A stretch of DNA of 64,000 nt from Aalborgiella sp963841045. Its GTDB lineage: Bacteria; Pseudomonadota; Gammaproteobacteria; Burkholderiales; Burkholderiaceae_C. Positions 7,777 to 15,869 of the stretch are shown here, piece by piece. Under the pieces are notes generated by a model, which was not told the DNA's origin, did no database searches, and worked only from the letters and a program-made list of their open reading frames with translations. The stretch lies in the NCBI GenBank assembly GCA_963841045.1, contig CAWJBD010000005.1, positions 186,001 through 250,000 of the forward strand, given 5' to 3'. How positions within the stretch are numbered: position 1 is the first letter of the stretch; each line of letters opens with the position of its first letter. The translations under genes and the position numbers were made by a program.

Positions 7777-9252
7777 TCACACCCGGACCACACGCCCTGG
7801 GTTCATGATGTTGTGCGGGTCCAAAGCGCGTTTGATGGTACGCATCAACTCGATAGCTACCGGCGATTTGTATTTGGGCAATTTGTCGACCTTCATGCTA
7901 CCCACACCATGTTCCGCCGAAATAGAGCCACCTAATTGGTCAACCATGCCAAAGACAATCGCATTCACGTTGGCTTCTTCATTGATCAAAAATGCCTTTT
8001 GATCTGTTCCCGCCGGTGCTTGCACGTTGTAGTGCAAATTGCCGTCGCCCAAATGTCCGTAGTTGACAAGCTGTATTCCTGGGTAAGCAATGGCCAGCTT
8101 TTCGTCAGTGACCCGCACAAACTCTGGAATACTGGAAATGGGAATTGAAATATCGCTTTTGATATTCAAGCCCTCTTGCGCTTGTGCTAGCGGTATGCTT
8201 TCGCGAATGTGCCAAAGTTGTTTGGATTGGGTCAAATTCTCTGCCAAAACAGCATCCAAAATGCAACCGCCACCTTCCTCATTACCCATCGCCGCTTCGA
8301 GCAAACTCTCAAGCTGTGTTCTGGCGTGCGCTTCAGATTCGTGATCAGAGTGCTCCAACACCACGCAGTATTTGGCCTCTGCCATGTCCAAGAACGGCAC
8401 ACGCTGTTGTGGGAAATGCTTGTTGACCAAGCTCAATGCTACTTTGCCCATCATTTCAAACCCAGTTAAACCGGTATTCAAATGTTTGTGTGCCAAGCCC
8501 AACAATTTAACCGCTGATTTGACTGAAGAAACCGCCACAAATGCCGTCAAGCTGGCCACAGGCAATGGCGATATTTTCATGGTGGCTGCAGTGATGATGC
8601 CCAGTGTGCCTTCGGAACCAATGAACAAATTTCGCAAATCGTAACCGGTATTGTCTTTGCGCAAGCCAGTCAAACCATTCCAAATTTCACCTTGCGCAGT
8701 GACCACTTCCAAACCCAAACAGAGCTCTCGTGTATTGCCAAAGCGCACCACCTGCGTTCCGCCTGCATTAGTGCCCAAATTGCCGCCTATGGTGCAACTG
8801 CCTTGTGAGGCCAAACTCAACGGGAACAAAAAGCCTTTTTCAAAACAAGCTTGCTGCACATTTTCTAAGATACAGCCCGCATCCACCGTGAGCGTGCTGT
8901 TACCCATATCAAACTTACGCACATTGTTCATTCGCTGCAGGCTGAGCACAATTTGTGTGCCTGTTGCATCGGGTGTAGAGCCCACAACCATGCCCGTATT
9001 GCCACCTTGGGGCACAATGCTGACGCCTTTGGTTGCCGCGCATGCTTTGACCACTGCAGCCACTTGCTCTGTCGAATTCGGCCGCACCACGGCCAAAGCA
9101 ATACCCCGCTCGCTTCCCCGCCAGTCGCGCACATATTGCACAAGGTCGTTGCTGGCAGATTCGATTAGAACGTGGTCATTGCCGACGATTTGCCGCAGTG
9201 AATCTAACAGATCCGCCAAATCCTGATTGGGGGGTTTTGTTTGGTTTGGCAT
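7777..9252 (-). CDS. FAD-binding oxidase, GlcD/D-2-hydroxyacid dehydrogenase type
   Basis: This 491-residue flavoprotein has an N-terminal FAD_binding_4 domain (VVRPNSTEQVAAVVKAC, VPQGGNTGMVVGS, GSCTIGGNLGTNAGGTQVVR, GSEGTLGIIT). The C-terminal FAD-oxidase domain carries the metal-binding pattern NYGHLGDGNLHYNV and SAEHGVG. Members oxidise D-2-hydroxy acids such as D-lactate, glycolate or D-2-hydroxyglutarate and pass electrons to the respiratory chain. The exact substrate cannot be read. Sequence is intact, with ATG 9252 matching the family start. Confidence 0.92.
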   Translation of the reverse strand: MPNQTKPPNQDLADLLDSLRQIVGNDHVLIESASNDLVQYVRDWRGSERGIALAVVRPNSTEQVAAVVKACAATKGVSIVPQGGNTGMVVGSTPDATGTQIVLSLQRMNNVRKFDMGNSTLTVDAGCILENVQQACFEKGFLFPLSLASQGSCTIGGNLGTNAGGTQVVRFGNTRELCLGLEVVTAQGEIWNGLTGLRKDNTGYDLRNLFIGSEGTLGIITAATMKISPLPVASLTAFVAVSSVKSAVKLLGLAHKHLNTGLTGFEMMGKVALSLVNKHFPQQRVPFLDMAEAKYCVVLEHSDHESEAHARTQLESLLEAAMGNEEGGGCILDAVLAENLTQSKQLWHIRESIPLAQAQEGLNIKSDISIPISSIPEFVRVTDEKLAIAYPGIQLVNYGHLGDGNLHYNVQAPAGTDQKAFLINEEANVNAIVFGMVDQLGGSISAEHGVGSMKVDKLPKYKSPVAIELMRTIKRALDPHNIMNPGRVVRV

Positions 9253-9292
9253 GGCGGTGTCCTAAAAAAAATTCTGAAATATTATTTTGAAA

Positions 9293-10576
9293 TTATTTAA
9301 TCGCAAATTTTTTCAGCTTTTTAGGCACAGAGACGTTATTCAAAGTCACGTAAACAGGCAAGCCGTTTTTGTATTTGGGGTAGTCTTCGCCGGCAATCAG
9401 CGGTGTTAAATACGCTTTGCATTTGGCGGTGATGCCAAAGCCGTCTTTGGTGATGAAGTTACGCGGCATGAACTTTTCAACGTTGGCTACTTTGGACAAT
9501 TCGGCCACACCGATTTTGTATTTATAGGGCGCATCAGAAACACGGTCAATGGTGGGCATGACGGCGTTTTTACCGGCGAGTGCCAGTTCAACCGCTTTTT
9601 GTCCCAGTTCATACGCTTGTTGCACATCGGTTTTGGAAGCAATGTGGCGCGCGGCACGTTGCAAATAATCGGCCACCGCCCAGTGGAATTTGTAGCCCAA
9701 AGCTTGCTTCACCATGTTGGCCACCACGGGCGCTGCACCGCCCAGTTGCGCGTGACCAAAGGCGTCTTTACTGCCCTGCTCTGCCAGGAATGTGCCGTCA
9801 GCATGGTGACAGCCTTCGGACACGATCACGGTGCAGTAGCCGTGCTTTTTCACCAATTGATCCACACGGGCGAGGAATTTCTTTTGGTCAAACACAATTT
9901 CGGGGAACAAAATCACCACTGGCACGCCGTGGTCTTCCAGCAAGCCACCGGCAGCGGCAATCCAACCAGCGTGGCGACCCATGACTTCCATCACAAACAC
10001 TTTGGTGGAGGTGAGGCTCATGGATTTCACATCAATGGATGCTTCTAACGCTGACACTGCCACATACTTCGCCACCGAGCCAAAACCAGGGCAGCAATCG
10101 GTGATGGGCAAATCGTTGTCAATGGTTTTGGGTACATGAATCGCTTGCAATGGGTAATTCATGGCTTTGCTCAACTGGCTGATTTTGTAGCAGGTGTCGG
10201 CCGAATCGCCACCACCGTTGTAGAAGAAATAGCCAATGTTGTGGGCTTTGAAAACCTCGATCAAGCGTTCGTATTCAAGTTTGTTGGCTTCCAAAGATTT
10301 GAGCTTGTAACGGCATGAACCAAATGCGCCCGATGGCGTTTGGCGCAAAGCGGCGATGTTGCTGGCAGATTCTTTGCTGGTGTCGATCAAATCTTCAGTC
10401 AGTGCGCCAATGATGCCATTACGGCCTGCATAGACTTTGCCAATTTTGTCTTTGTGTTTGCGTGCGGTTTCAATCACACCGCAAGCCGATGCATTGATAA
10501 CCGATGTGACACCGCCTGATTGCGCATAAAAAGCGTTCATCTTTTTAGTAGTCTGTGTCTTTGCTTTGGTAGCCAT
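9293..10576 (-). CDS. pfp: 6-phosphofructokinase, pyrophosphate-dependent type
   Basis: This is a 427-residue PFK of the long bacterial PPi clade. It phosphorylates fructose 6-phosphate reversibly in glycolysis. Visible motifs are YAQSGGVTSVINASACGV (phosphate donor loop), YFFYNGGGDSADTCYK, the catalytic PKTIDNDLPITDCCPGFGS, VMEVMGRHAGWIAA and FPEIVFDQ. Lys in PKTIDND, where ATP enzymes have Gly, is typical of PPi users. GGAGAC precedes the ATG. The gene is intact and sits apart from other glycolytic genes. Confidence 0.92.
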   Translation of the reverse strand: MATKAKTQTTKKMNAFYAQSGGVTSVINASACGVIETARKHKDKIGKVYAGRNGIIGALTEDLIDTSKESASNIAALRQTPSGAFGSCRYKLKSLEANKLEYERLIEVFKAHNIGYFFYNGGGDSADTCYKISQLSKAMNYPLQAIHVPKTIDNDLPITDCCPGFGSVAKYVAVSALEASIDVKSMSLTSTKVFVMEVMGRHAGWIAAAGGLLEDHGVPVVILFPEIVFDQKKFLARVDQLVKKHGYCTVIVSEGCHHADGTFLAEQGSKDAFGHAQLGGAAPVVANMVKQALGYKFHWAVADYLQRAARHIASKTDVQQAYELGQKAVELALAGKNAVMPTIDRVSDAPYKYKIGVAELSKVANVEKFMPRNFITKDGFGITAKCKAYLTPLIAGEDYPKYKNGLPVYVTLNNVSVPKKLKKFAIK

Positions 10577-10659
10577 TTAATGTCTCCTGATAGTGCTGTT
10601 GAAAGTAGAAATATTACGCGAATCTGCTGCGATGATGGTGTTGCATTCGTGATGAATAG

Positions 10660-11106
10660 CTACGATAAAACTGATGTGTCAATCTCGGTATTCACCCCCA
10701 AGGCGCTGGCCACTGTTTGGGCTTGTTTGGCCGCTCGCAAGCGCAAGCGCACGTGCATGGCTACTGCCGTGAACAGCGCCAGGCACAAGAACACTTCTAC
10801 CAACGCCAAATAATTACTGGGTGCTTTGTCGCTCCAAGCGCGCACCACGCCTTCAATGAAGTACAACCACACAAACAAACTCACCCAGCGGTAGGTATAC
10901 AAACGGTTTTTGATCAAGCCGGCCAGAGGAATAAACAGTGGCAATACTTTGAGCACCACCCACGAGCCACCCGGCTTGATGGGTGCCAACCACATTTCCC
11001 ACAAAATGCCCAACACGATGAGACCAAGGAGGCAAGCTACGGCGGCAACGCGCGTCATCATCACATTTTCAGGGATGGCAGTGGTCAAAAGTTGAGGTTT
11101 TGTCAT
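10660..11106 (-). CDS. DUF2069 inner-membrane protein
   Basis: This 148-residue protein has four hydrophobic segments (for example ACLLGLIVLGILWEMWLA and LVEVFLCLALFTAVA) and the WEMWLAPIKPGGSW ... LPLFIPLAGL pattern of DUF2069. No activity is known. It is divergent from the YihY gene with a 43-base gap, an arrangement usual in Burkholderiales. The wrbA gene often found between them is absent here. Confidence 0.85.
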   Translation of the reverse strand: MTKPQLLTTAIPENVMMTRVAAVACLLGLIVLGILWEMWLAPIKPGGSWVVLKVLPLFIPLAGLIKNRLYTYRWVSLFVWLYFIEGVVRAWSDKAPSNYLALVEVFLCLALFTAVAMHVRLRLRAAKQAQTVASALGVNTEIDTSVLS

Positions 11107-11149
11107 TTAAAAAGTTCAAAGTCATTCATTGCAGTGGCATGATAGCGCC

Positions 11150-12376
11150 ATGGACAAAATGAAAGACTGGTTGAACGATTTTATACGCGATGCATTGCGC
11201 TTTCCGTGGCGCAACACCGCGGTGACACTGCGCGAACGATTTAAAGAAGACCAATTGGGTTTAACAGCCAGCAGCTTGACCTTCACCACCATCATTTCTA
11301 TCGTGCCGCTGTTGACCGTGGCGCTGGCCATATTCAGTATCTTTCCCATGTTTGCCAAAATGCAAACCAGCATCCAACTGTGGCTGGTGGACAGTTTGAT
11401 TCCCGACAACATCGCCAAACAGGTGTTGAATTATGTTGGCCTGTTTGCGGCCAAAGCCAAGCAAATTGGCTGGGTAGGTGCGGTGGCATTTTTATTGTCG
11501 GCTTTGCTTATGATTTTGACCATTGACCGACGTCTCAACAACATTTGGCGGGTGCGCGAAACACGTTCGTTGACACGCCGCATTTTGATGTATTGGGCTT
11601 TGCTCACTTTGGGGCCTTTGCTTTTGGGGGCCAGCCTTTCGCTCAGCTCGTACGCCGTGAGCGCATCCAAAGGTTGGGTCAATGGCACGAGCATGACGGG
11701 TGGTTTGAAATTTTTCATCGACACACTGCAATTCATCGCCATCACGCTTGTGCTGGCCGCCATGTATAAATTTGTACCCAACACTCAAGTGCGTTGGACG
11801 CACGCACTCTTAGGTGGCTTTTTTGCTGCGATGGGTATCGAATTGGCACAGCGCATATTGGCTTGGTATTTGGTGAAAGTACCCACCATGTCGGCGGTAT
11901 ACGGCGCATTTGCCACTGTGCCTATCTTGTTAATTTGGGTCTATGTGGCCTGGGTCATTGTGCTGTTGGGCGCGGTTGTGTCCGCTTATTTACCCAGCTT
12001 ACTCAGTGGCATTGCACGGCGAGATAACAGCCCAGGCTGGGATTTTCAATTGGCGTTGGAACTGTTGCGGCAGCTTTTGCCCCAAAACGATGCTGCCAAC
12101 CAATCTGCCAAAAGTTTAGATGAACTATCCAAAGCCCTGCGCGTGAACGATTTGCAACTCGAACGCGCGTTGCAAACCTTGCTGAGCTTGGATTGGGTGG
12201 GCAAGCTAGAAGAAAACGATGGTCGCAACGATGGTCGTTTTGTGCTCTTAATCAACCCCAACCAAACCCCAATCGCCCCATTGGCCGAAAAGCTCTTGTT
12301 AGCGCGCAATGAACACACCGAAAATATATGGCAAAACAGCCAATTGTCGGCGTGTTTATTGCCTAAGGCGCTATGA
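11150..12376 (+). CDS. YihY/BrkB family membrane protein with repeat-derived C-terminus
   Basis: This is a polytopic inner-membrane protein of the YihY/BrkB family, once linked to RNase BN, with unclear role. Six membrane segments are visible, with the family pattern GLTASSLTFTTIISIVPLLT, LLSALLMILTIDRRLNNIWR and YLVKVPTMSAVYGAFATVPI. A soluble winged-helix-like tail (residues about 300-390) follows. ATG 11150 is preferred over TTG 11129. The last 17 or so residues (NIWQNSQLSACLLPKAL) are encoded by a copy of the dispersed repeat, so the native C-terminus has been replaced or extended. Confidence 0.9.
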   Translation: MDKMKDWLNDFIRDALRFPWRNTAVTLRERFKEDQLGLTASSLTFTTIISIVPLLTVALAIFSIFPMFAKMQTSIQLWLVDSLIPDNIAKQVLNYVGLFAAKAKQIGWVGAVAFLLSALLMILTIDRRLNNIWRVRETRSLTRRILMYWALLTLGPLLLGASLSLSSYAVSASKGWVNGTSMTGGLKFFIDTLQFIAITLVLAAMYKFVPNTQVRWTHALLGGFFAAMGIELAQRILAWYLVKVPTMSAVYGAFATVPILLIWVYVAWVIVLLGAVVSAYLPSLLSGIARRDNSPGWDFQLALELLRQLLPQNDAANQSAKSLDELSKALRVNDLQLERALQTLLSLDWVGKLEENDGRNDGRFVLLINPNQTPIAPLAEKLLLARNEHTENIWQNSQLSACLLPKAL

Positions 12377-12387
12377 AAAACATAGCA
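12322..12387 (+). repeat. Dispersed repeat copy C (overlaps the end of the YihY gene)
   Basis: A degenerate copy: ATATATGG, CCAATTGTCGGCGTGTTTATT, GCCTAAGG, and hairpin CGCTATGAAAAACATAGCA. Its first 55 bases are translated as the C-terminal tail of the YihY protein. Confidence 0.8.
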
Positions 12388-12408
12388 TACTAGCGCTACA
12401 AATCAGCC

Positions 12409-12933
12409 TCACAGTTTTCTACCTAAATATTTCTCTACCTGGCGCTTTTCCCAATCAGGGTTCATAAACGGCATGGTGCCGAAGATGCGCATGCCGTGAA
12501 ATACCAAGCCCAAGCCCCAGCCCAATGCGGGCCAAACCACCCAGATGTGATGAGGTGATTTGATGAAATTGAAAATGGCCAAACCGCTGATAACGACCAC
12601 GTATTGGGCTAAATGCACATAAAAACCGCGAATTTTGCGCACGTGGCGCAAAGCGGCTTCTTCGTCAGCGCTGACGCTTTGAGCGTTGCTTGGTTGCGAT
12701 GAAGATGGTGCGTTGTTCATTGATGGGTTCAAAGTCGTAGTCATAAGAGGCTCCTGAGTGGCTTGCAAAGTAGAAAAATCGATCTCAAAGACCGATGCCA
12801 GTGACTTCAGGGTTTCTGTGCTAGCAGGTAAACCACGTTCAATGCGCTGTATCGTGCGAACGCTCAAGCCGCTTAATTCGGCCAATTGTTCTTGCGACCA
12901 GCCGCGTTGAAGGCGTAATTTTTGAACCAACAT
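12409..12933 (-). CDS. XRE-family regulator fused to a 2TM membrane domain
   Basis: Residues 1-60 form a Cro/CI-type helix-turn-helix (LRLQRGWSQEQLAELSGLSV, then RTIQRIERGLPAS). After a Ser/Asn-rich linker comes a '2TM' domain (VRKIRGFYVHLAQYVVVISG and WPALGWGLGLVFHGMRIFG) with the usual WEKRQVEKYLG tail. A membrane-anchored DNA-binding protein is implied. AGAGGA lies nine bases before ATG 12933, which decides the start. The gap upstream holds three TCAGGTGA repeats that could be its operator. Targets are unknown. Confidence 0.85.
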   Translation of the reverse strand: MLVQKLRLQRGWSQEQLAELSGLSVRTIQRIERGLPASTETLKSLASVFEIDFSTLQATQEPLMTTTLNPSMNNAPSSSQPSNAQSVSADEEAALRHVRKIRGFYVHLAQYVVVISGLAIFNFIKSPHHIWVVWPALGWGLGLVFHGMRIFGTMPFMNPDWEKRQVEKYLGRKL

Positions 12934-13032
12934 GTTTGAAATTCCTCTTTTTGAAATAAAACGACACCCTGTCGTCACCAAGCACAAGTTTAGGTAAGGC
13001 TCTATGGTTTGACCACGACAGCATAGCGCCGT

Positions 13033-13126
13033 TCAGGTGACTTTGCGGTGCCAGTCAGGTGACACAGCCCGACTTTTATCTGACTTTGAGCCGACAGAAT
13101 GCGACATTTGCCTGTCTATCAGGTGA
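13033..13126. repeat. Three TCAGGTGA direct repeats upstream of the XRE gene
   Basis: TCAGGTGA occurs at 13033-13040, 13055-13062 and 13119-13126. The first two sit in near-identical 14-mers (GCCGTTCAGGTGAC and GCCAGTCAGGTGAC) 22 bases apart, close to two helical turns. They lie between the hydrolase stop and the XRE gene, where an autoregulatory operator would be expected. No protein is known for this motif. Confidence 0.4.
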
Positions 13127-13134
13127 AATACCCG

Positions 13135-13968
13135 TTATTTTTGCAAAAATGCGTGCAATGCCTGCACTATTTTTGAAGGCGCTTCGACCATCATGGCGTG
13201 TCCTGCATCAACATTGACTTGCGTGACGGATTTGCCCGCTTGCATGGCCGCATCAACCAGCACTTGTGCGGCTTTGGGCGGCGTCATTTTGTCTTTGTCA
13301 CCCACGATAAAAAGCAATGGCGCCGTAACTTTGGTGATGGCTGATGTTGCGTTTTGATAGCTGTTGCAGGCATTCAACCCGGTGTGAAAAATGTTTGTTG
13401 CAGCATCTGGCGCTGACTTATTCTGACTTTTGGCAAAAATGTGCTGCATCAATTCAGGTAGCGGTGGCGGTTTTTGGCTGAATGAAAAGTTGTTGACCAT
13501 GTCGATAGCCGCCATGGGGTCATTCACCGATGCTTCCAACAACACAGGAGACACGCGCATGGGGCTGGCAGTGCCCAATAAAGCGACATGCGTCACGCGA
13601 CCAGGTGCTCGTGCCGCCGCTTCCAGTGCGATGAGTGAGCCAAAGCTGTGGCCCACCAATGCTACACGCGCAATCCCTGAAGCATCTAGCATAGCCAGCA
13701 ATGTATCGGCCGCTTCCTCAACTGTTGCTGGGGCCTGACCTGTGCTGTGACCATGGCCTGGTAAGTCAATCGCAATCGCATTGATTCCACCCGAAATGCT
13801 TGTCGCCAGTGGCGACAAGACGGCATCCCAAACGCTGTGGTCGTTTAAAACACCATGTATAAAAATAACAGTTGGTTTGCTAACGTCAATATGGGCCAGT
13901 GACGATTGGCCATAAATTGACAGGTGATTGGCATCCCTATTCACATTGAAATGCAGATTGAAGCTCAT
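13135..13968 (-). CDS. Alpha/beta-fold hydrolase
   Basis: This is a 277-residue cytosolic serine hydrolase. It has the oxyanion region VIFIHGVLNDHSVWD, the nucleophile elbow GHSFGS (VALVGHSFGSLIALE), the acid in FIVGDKDKMTPP and His in NVDAGHAMMVEAP. The substrate cannot be predicted. It starts 24 bases after the adk stop on the same strand and may be its last co-transcribed gene. Confidence 0.88.
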   Translation of the reverse strand: MSFNLHFNVNRDANHLSIYGQSSLAHIDVSKPTVIFIHGVLNDHSVWDAVLSPLATSISGGINAIAIDLPGHGHSTGQAPATVEEAADTLLAMLDASGIARVALVGHSFGSLIALEAAARAPGRVTHVALLGTASPMRVSPVLLEASVNDPMAAIDMVNNFSFSQKPPPLPELMQHIFAKSQNKSAPDAATNIFHTGLNACNSYQNATSAITKVTAPLLFIVGDKDKMTPPKAAQVLVDAAMQAGKSVTQVNVDAGHAMMVEAPSKIVQALHAFLQK

Positions 13969-13992
13969 GTGTCAGGTGCTTCGCTTAGTTGT

Positions 13993-14655
13993 TTATGTCG
14001 ATTGTTCAAAAGCCGCTAGAACGCGTTGCCTGATTTCATCGACCGTGCCCACACCGTTGATCACGCGGTATTTGGGTGCGTCGTTGGGCGACCAACGCAC
14101 CCATGCTGAATAGTAGTCAATTAAAGGTCGTGTTTGTTGGCGGTAAACATCCAAACGCTTGGTTACCGTATCAATTTGGTCGTCCGCACGTTGCACCAAT
14201 GGTTCACCTGTGATGTCGTCTTTGCCTTCCACCAAGGGCGGATTGAATTTGATGTGGTAAGTGCGCCCAGAATCGGGGTGTGAACGTCTGCCACTCATGC
14301 GTTCAATGATGTCTTCAAACGGCACTTGAATTTCAAGCAGGTAATCCAACTTCAAGCCTTGCGCTCGTATCGCTTCAGCTTGTAATACGGTGCGTGGAAA
14401 ACCGTCAAATAAAAAGCCATTGGCGCAATCGGGTTCGGCAATGCGTTTTTGAACCATTTCGATGACCAATTCGTCGTCCACCAAGTTGCCTGAATCCAAT
14501 ATTTTTTTCAGCTTCAAACCCAGCTTGCTGCCTGATTTAACCGTGGCACGCAGCAAATCACCCGTGGAGATTTGTGGAATTTTGAATTTCTCGCAAATAA
14601 ACGTCGCTTGCGTGCCTTTTCCCGCACCTGGTGCGCCTAACAAAATCAGTTTCAT
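13993..14655 (-). CDS. adk: Adenylate kinase
   Basis: The enzyme interconverts ATP, ADP and AMP. The P-loop is GAPGAGKGT at the N-terminus. STGDLLRA (AMP site), FLFDGFPRT and RMSGRRSHPDSGRTYH (LID domain without the four-Cys zinc site) follow. 220 residues is the usual long-form length. It is intact and lies downstream of kdsB as in many Burkholderiales. The 194-base gap to kdsB contains no gene that I can see. Confidence 0.97.
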   Translation of the reverse strand: MKLILLGAPGAGKGTQATFICEKFKIPQISTGDLLRATVKSGSKLGLKLKKILDSGNLVDDELVIEMVQKRIAEPDCANGFLFDGFPRTVLQAEAIRAQGLKLDYLLEIQVPFEDIIERMSGRRSHPDSGRTYHIKFNPPLVEGKDDITGEPLVQRADDQIDTVTKRLDVYRQQTRPLIDYYSAWVRWSPNDAPKYRVINGVGTVDEIRQRVLAAFEQST

Positions 14656-14849
14656 ACGAATTGTGGATACGAATTGAGGGTGATTGACTTCAAAGCTTTC
14701 GCCTCTGTAAAGTCAAATTGCATATGGCTTATTGGTTGTAGGACTAGTCAAAGAGGTTGAAAGAATAGCACGGATAGCTATCATTTTGCTGACAGCCCAT
14801 GCATATCATTAACCACTTATACAGTTGACTGCTTTTGCATGTGTATGCA

Positions 14850-15620
14850 TTATTTGGCACCAAAAACGATTCGCACACGCGCCAAATCTTCAGGCGTATC
14901 AACCCCTGCACCAGGTGCTTTGTCGGTGACATGAACCGCGATGCGATGCCCATGCCACAGGGCACGCAATTGTTCCAGCGCCTCGCAGACCTCAATCTCA
15001 GCTTGCGGCAGCTTGGGAAACTGTTTCAAAAAACCCACTCGGTAAGCATAAATTCCGATATGGCGCAGCGGTTTGGGGGTAACAGGTAACTCTGGCACAC
15101 CCTGTTTTGCGCCATCGCGCCACCACGCAATGGGTGCGCGGCTAAAGTACAGCGCCAAATGCTGTGCGTCCAAAACCACCTTCACCACATTGGGGTTACG
15201 GTAATCGTCAACTGATTCAATCGCGTGAGCGGCAGTGCTCATGCTGGCAAGTGGTTGGTTTTGCAATTCATTTGCCACTTGCAAGATCAAATCAGGATCA
15301 ATCAAGGGTTCATCACCTTGAACATTCACCACGATGGCTTCATCTGGCAGTTGCAGAATGTCACAAGCCTCAGCCAATCGATCGCTGCCACTTGGATGGT
15401 CTGCTCGGGTCAACACGACTTCGATATGGTGTTGCTGGCAAACTTTGCTTATGCTGTCATCGTCACAAGCTACCACCACACGTGCGCTTGTGCCTGACAT
15501 GACGCGTTGGGCTACACGCACGATCAACGGCAAACCTGCCACATCAGCCAAAGGTTTGTTGGGCAAGCGGCTTGAGCCCAAACGTGCGGGGATCAGTACA
15601 GTGAGGCTGCTGCGATTCAT
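14850..15620 (-). CDS. kdsB: 3-deoxy-manno-octulosonate cytidylyltransferase
   Basis: The enzyme activates KDO as CMP-KDO for lipopolysaccharide core synthesis. IPARLGSSRLPNKPLADVAG (CTP-binding loop), DHPSGSDRLAEA, VNVQGDEPLIDP and YFSRAPIAWWRDG are all present. Intact, 256 residues. It follows the Trm112-like gene, lpxK and exbBD in a conserved envelope cluster. Confidence 0.96.
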   Translation of the reverse strand: MNRSSLTVLIPARLGSSRLPNKPLADVAGLPLIVRVAQRVMSGTSARVVVACDDDSISKVCQQHHIEVVLTRADHPSGSDRLAEACDILQLPDEAIVVNVQGDEPLIDPDLILQVANELQNQPLASMSTAAHAIESVDDYRNPNVVKVVLDAQHLALYFSRAPIAWWRDGAKQGVPELPVTPKPLRHIGIYAYRVGFLKQFPKLPQAEIEVCEALEQLRALWHGHRIAVHVTDKAPGAGVDTPEDLARVRIVFGAK

Positions 15621-15652
15621 GATTTGAGAATCAACTTGGGTCAGGGTAAAAA

Positions 15653-15844
15653 TTAGCCTTGCAGCTTTTCAATTTCTTCGTCGGTCAACACCCTGGCTTC
15701 ATTTTCCAGCAAGATAGGCATGCCATCGCGCACAGCATAAGCCAATCGCGCACTTTTGGAGATGAGCTCTTGCCGTTCCCTGTCAAAAATCAAAGGACCT
15801 TTGGTGACAGGGCAAACGAGAAGTTCGAGTAATTTTGTATCCAT
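15653..15844 (-). CDS. Trm112 family protein
   Basis: A 63-residue zinc-ribbon-like protein of the Trm112/YcaR family, with LLELLVCPVTKGPL, then ELISKSARLAYAVRDGMPIL. Only one Cys remains, so the zinc site is degenerate as in many proteobacterial members. It lies between lpxK and kdsB, its conserved position. Its role in this setting is unknown. Confidence 0.9.
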   Translation of the reverse strand: MDTKLLELLVCPVTKGPLIFDRERQELISKSARLAYAVRDGMPILLENEARVLTDEEIEKLQG

Positions 15845-15869
15845 AAAAATGATGTTAGCTTTGCTGGTG

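Noticed and set aside
9580..10048. Long plus-strand ORFs inside the phosphofructokinase gene
   Set aside because: They are shadows of the opposite-strand coding sequence, with no start signal and low-complexity His/Arg/Cys-rich translations. Similar shadow ORFs lie opposite alaS, the oxidase, the TonB receptor and gabD.
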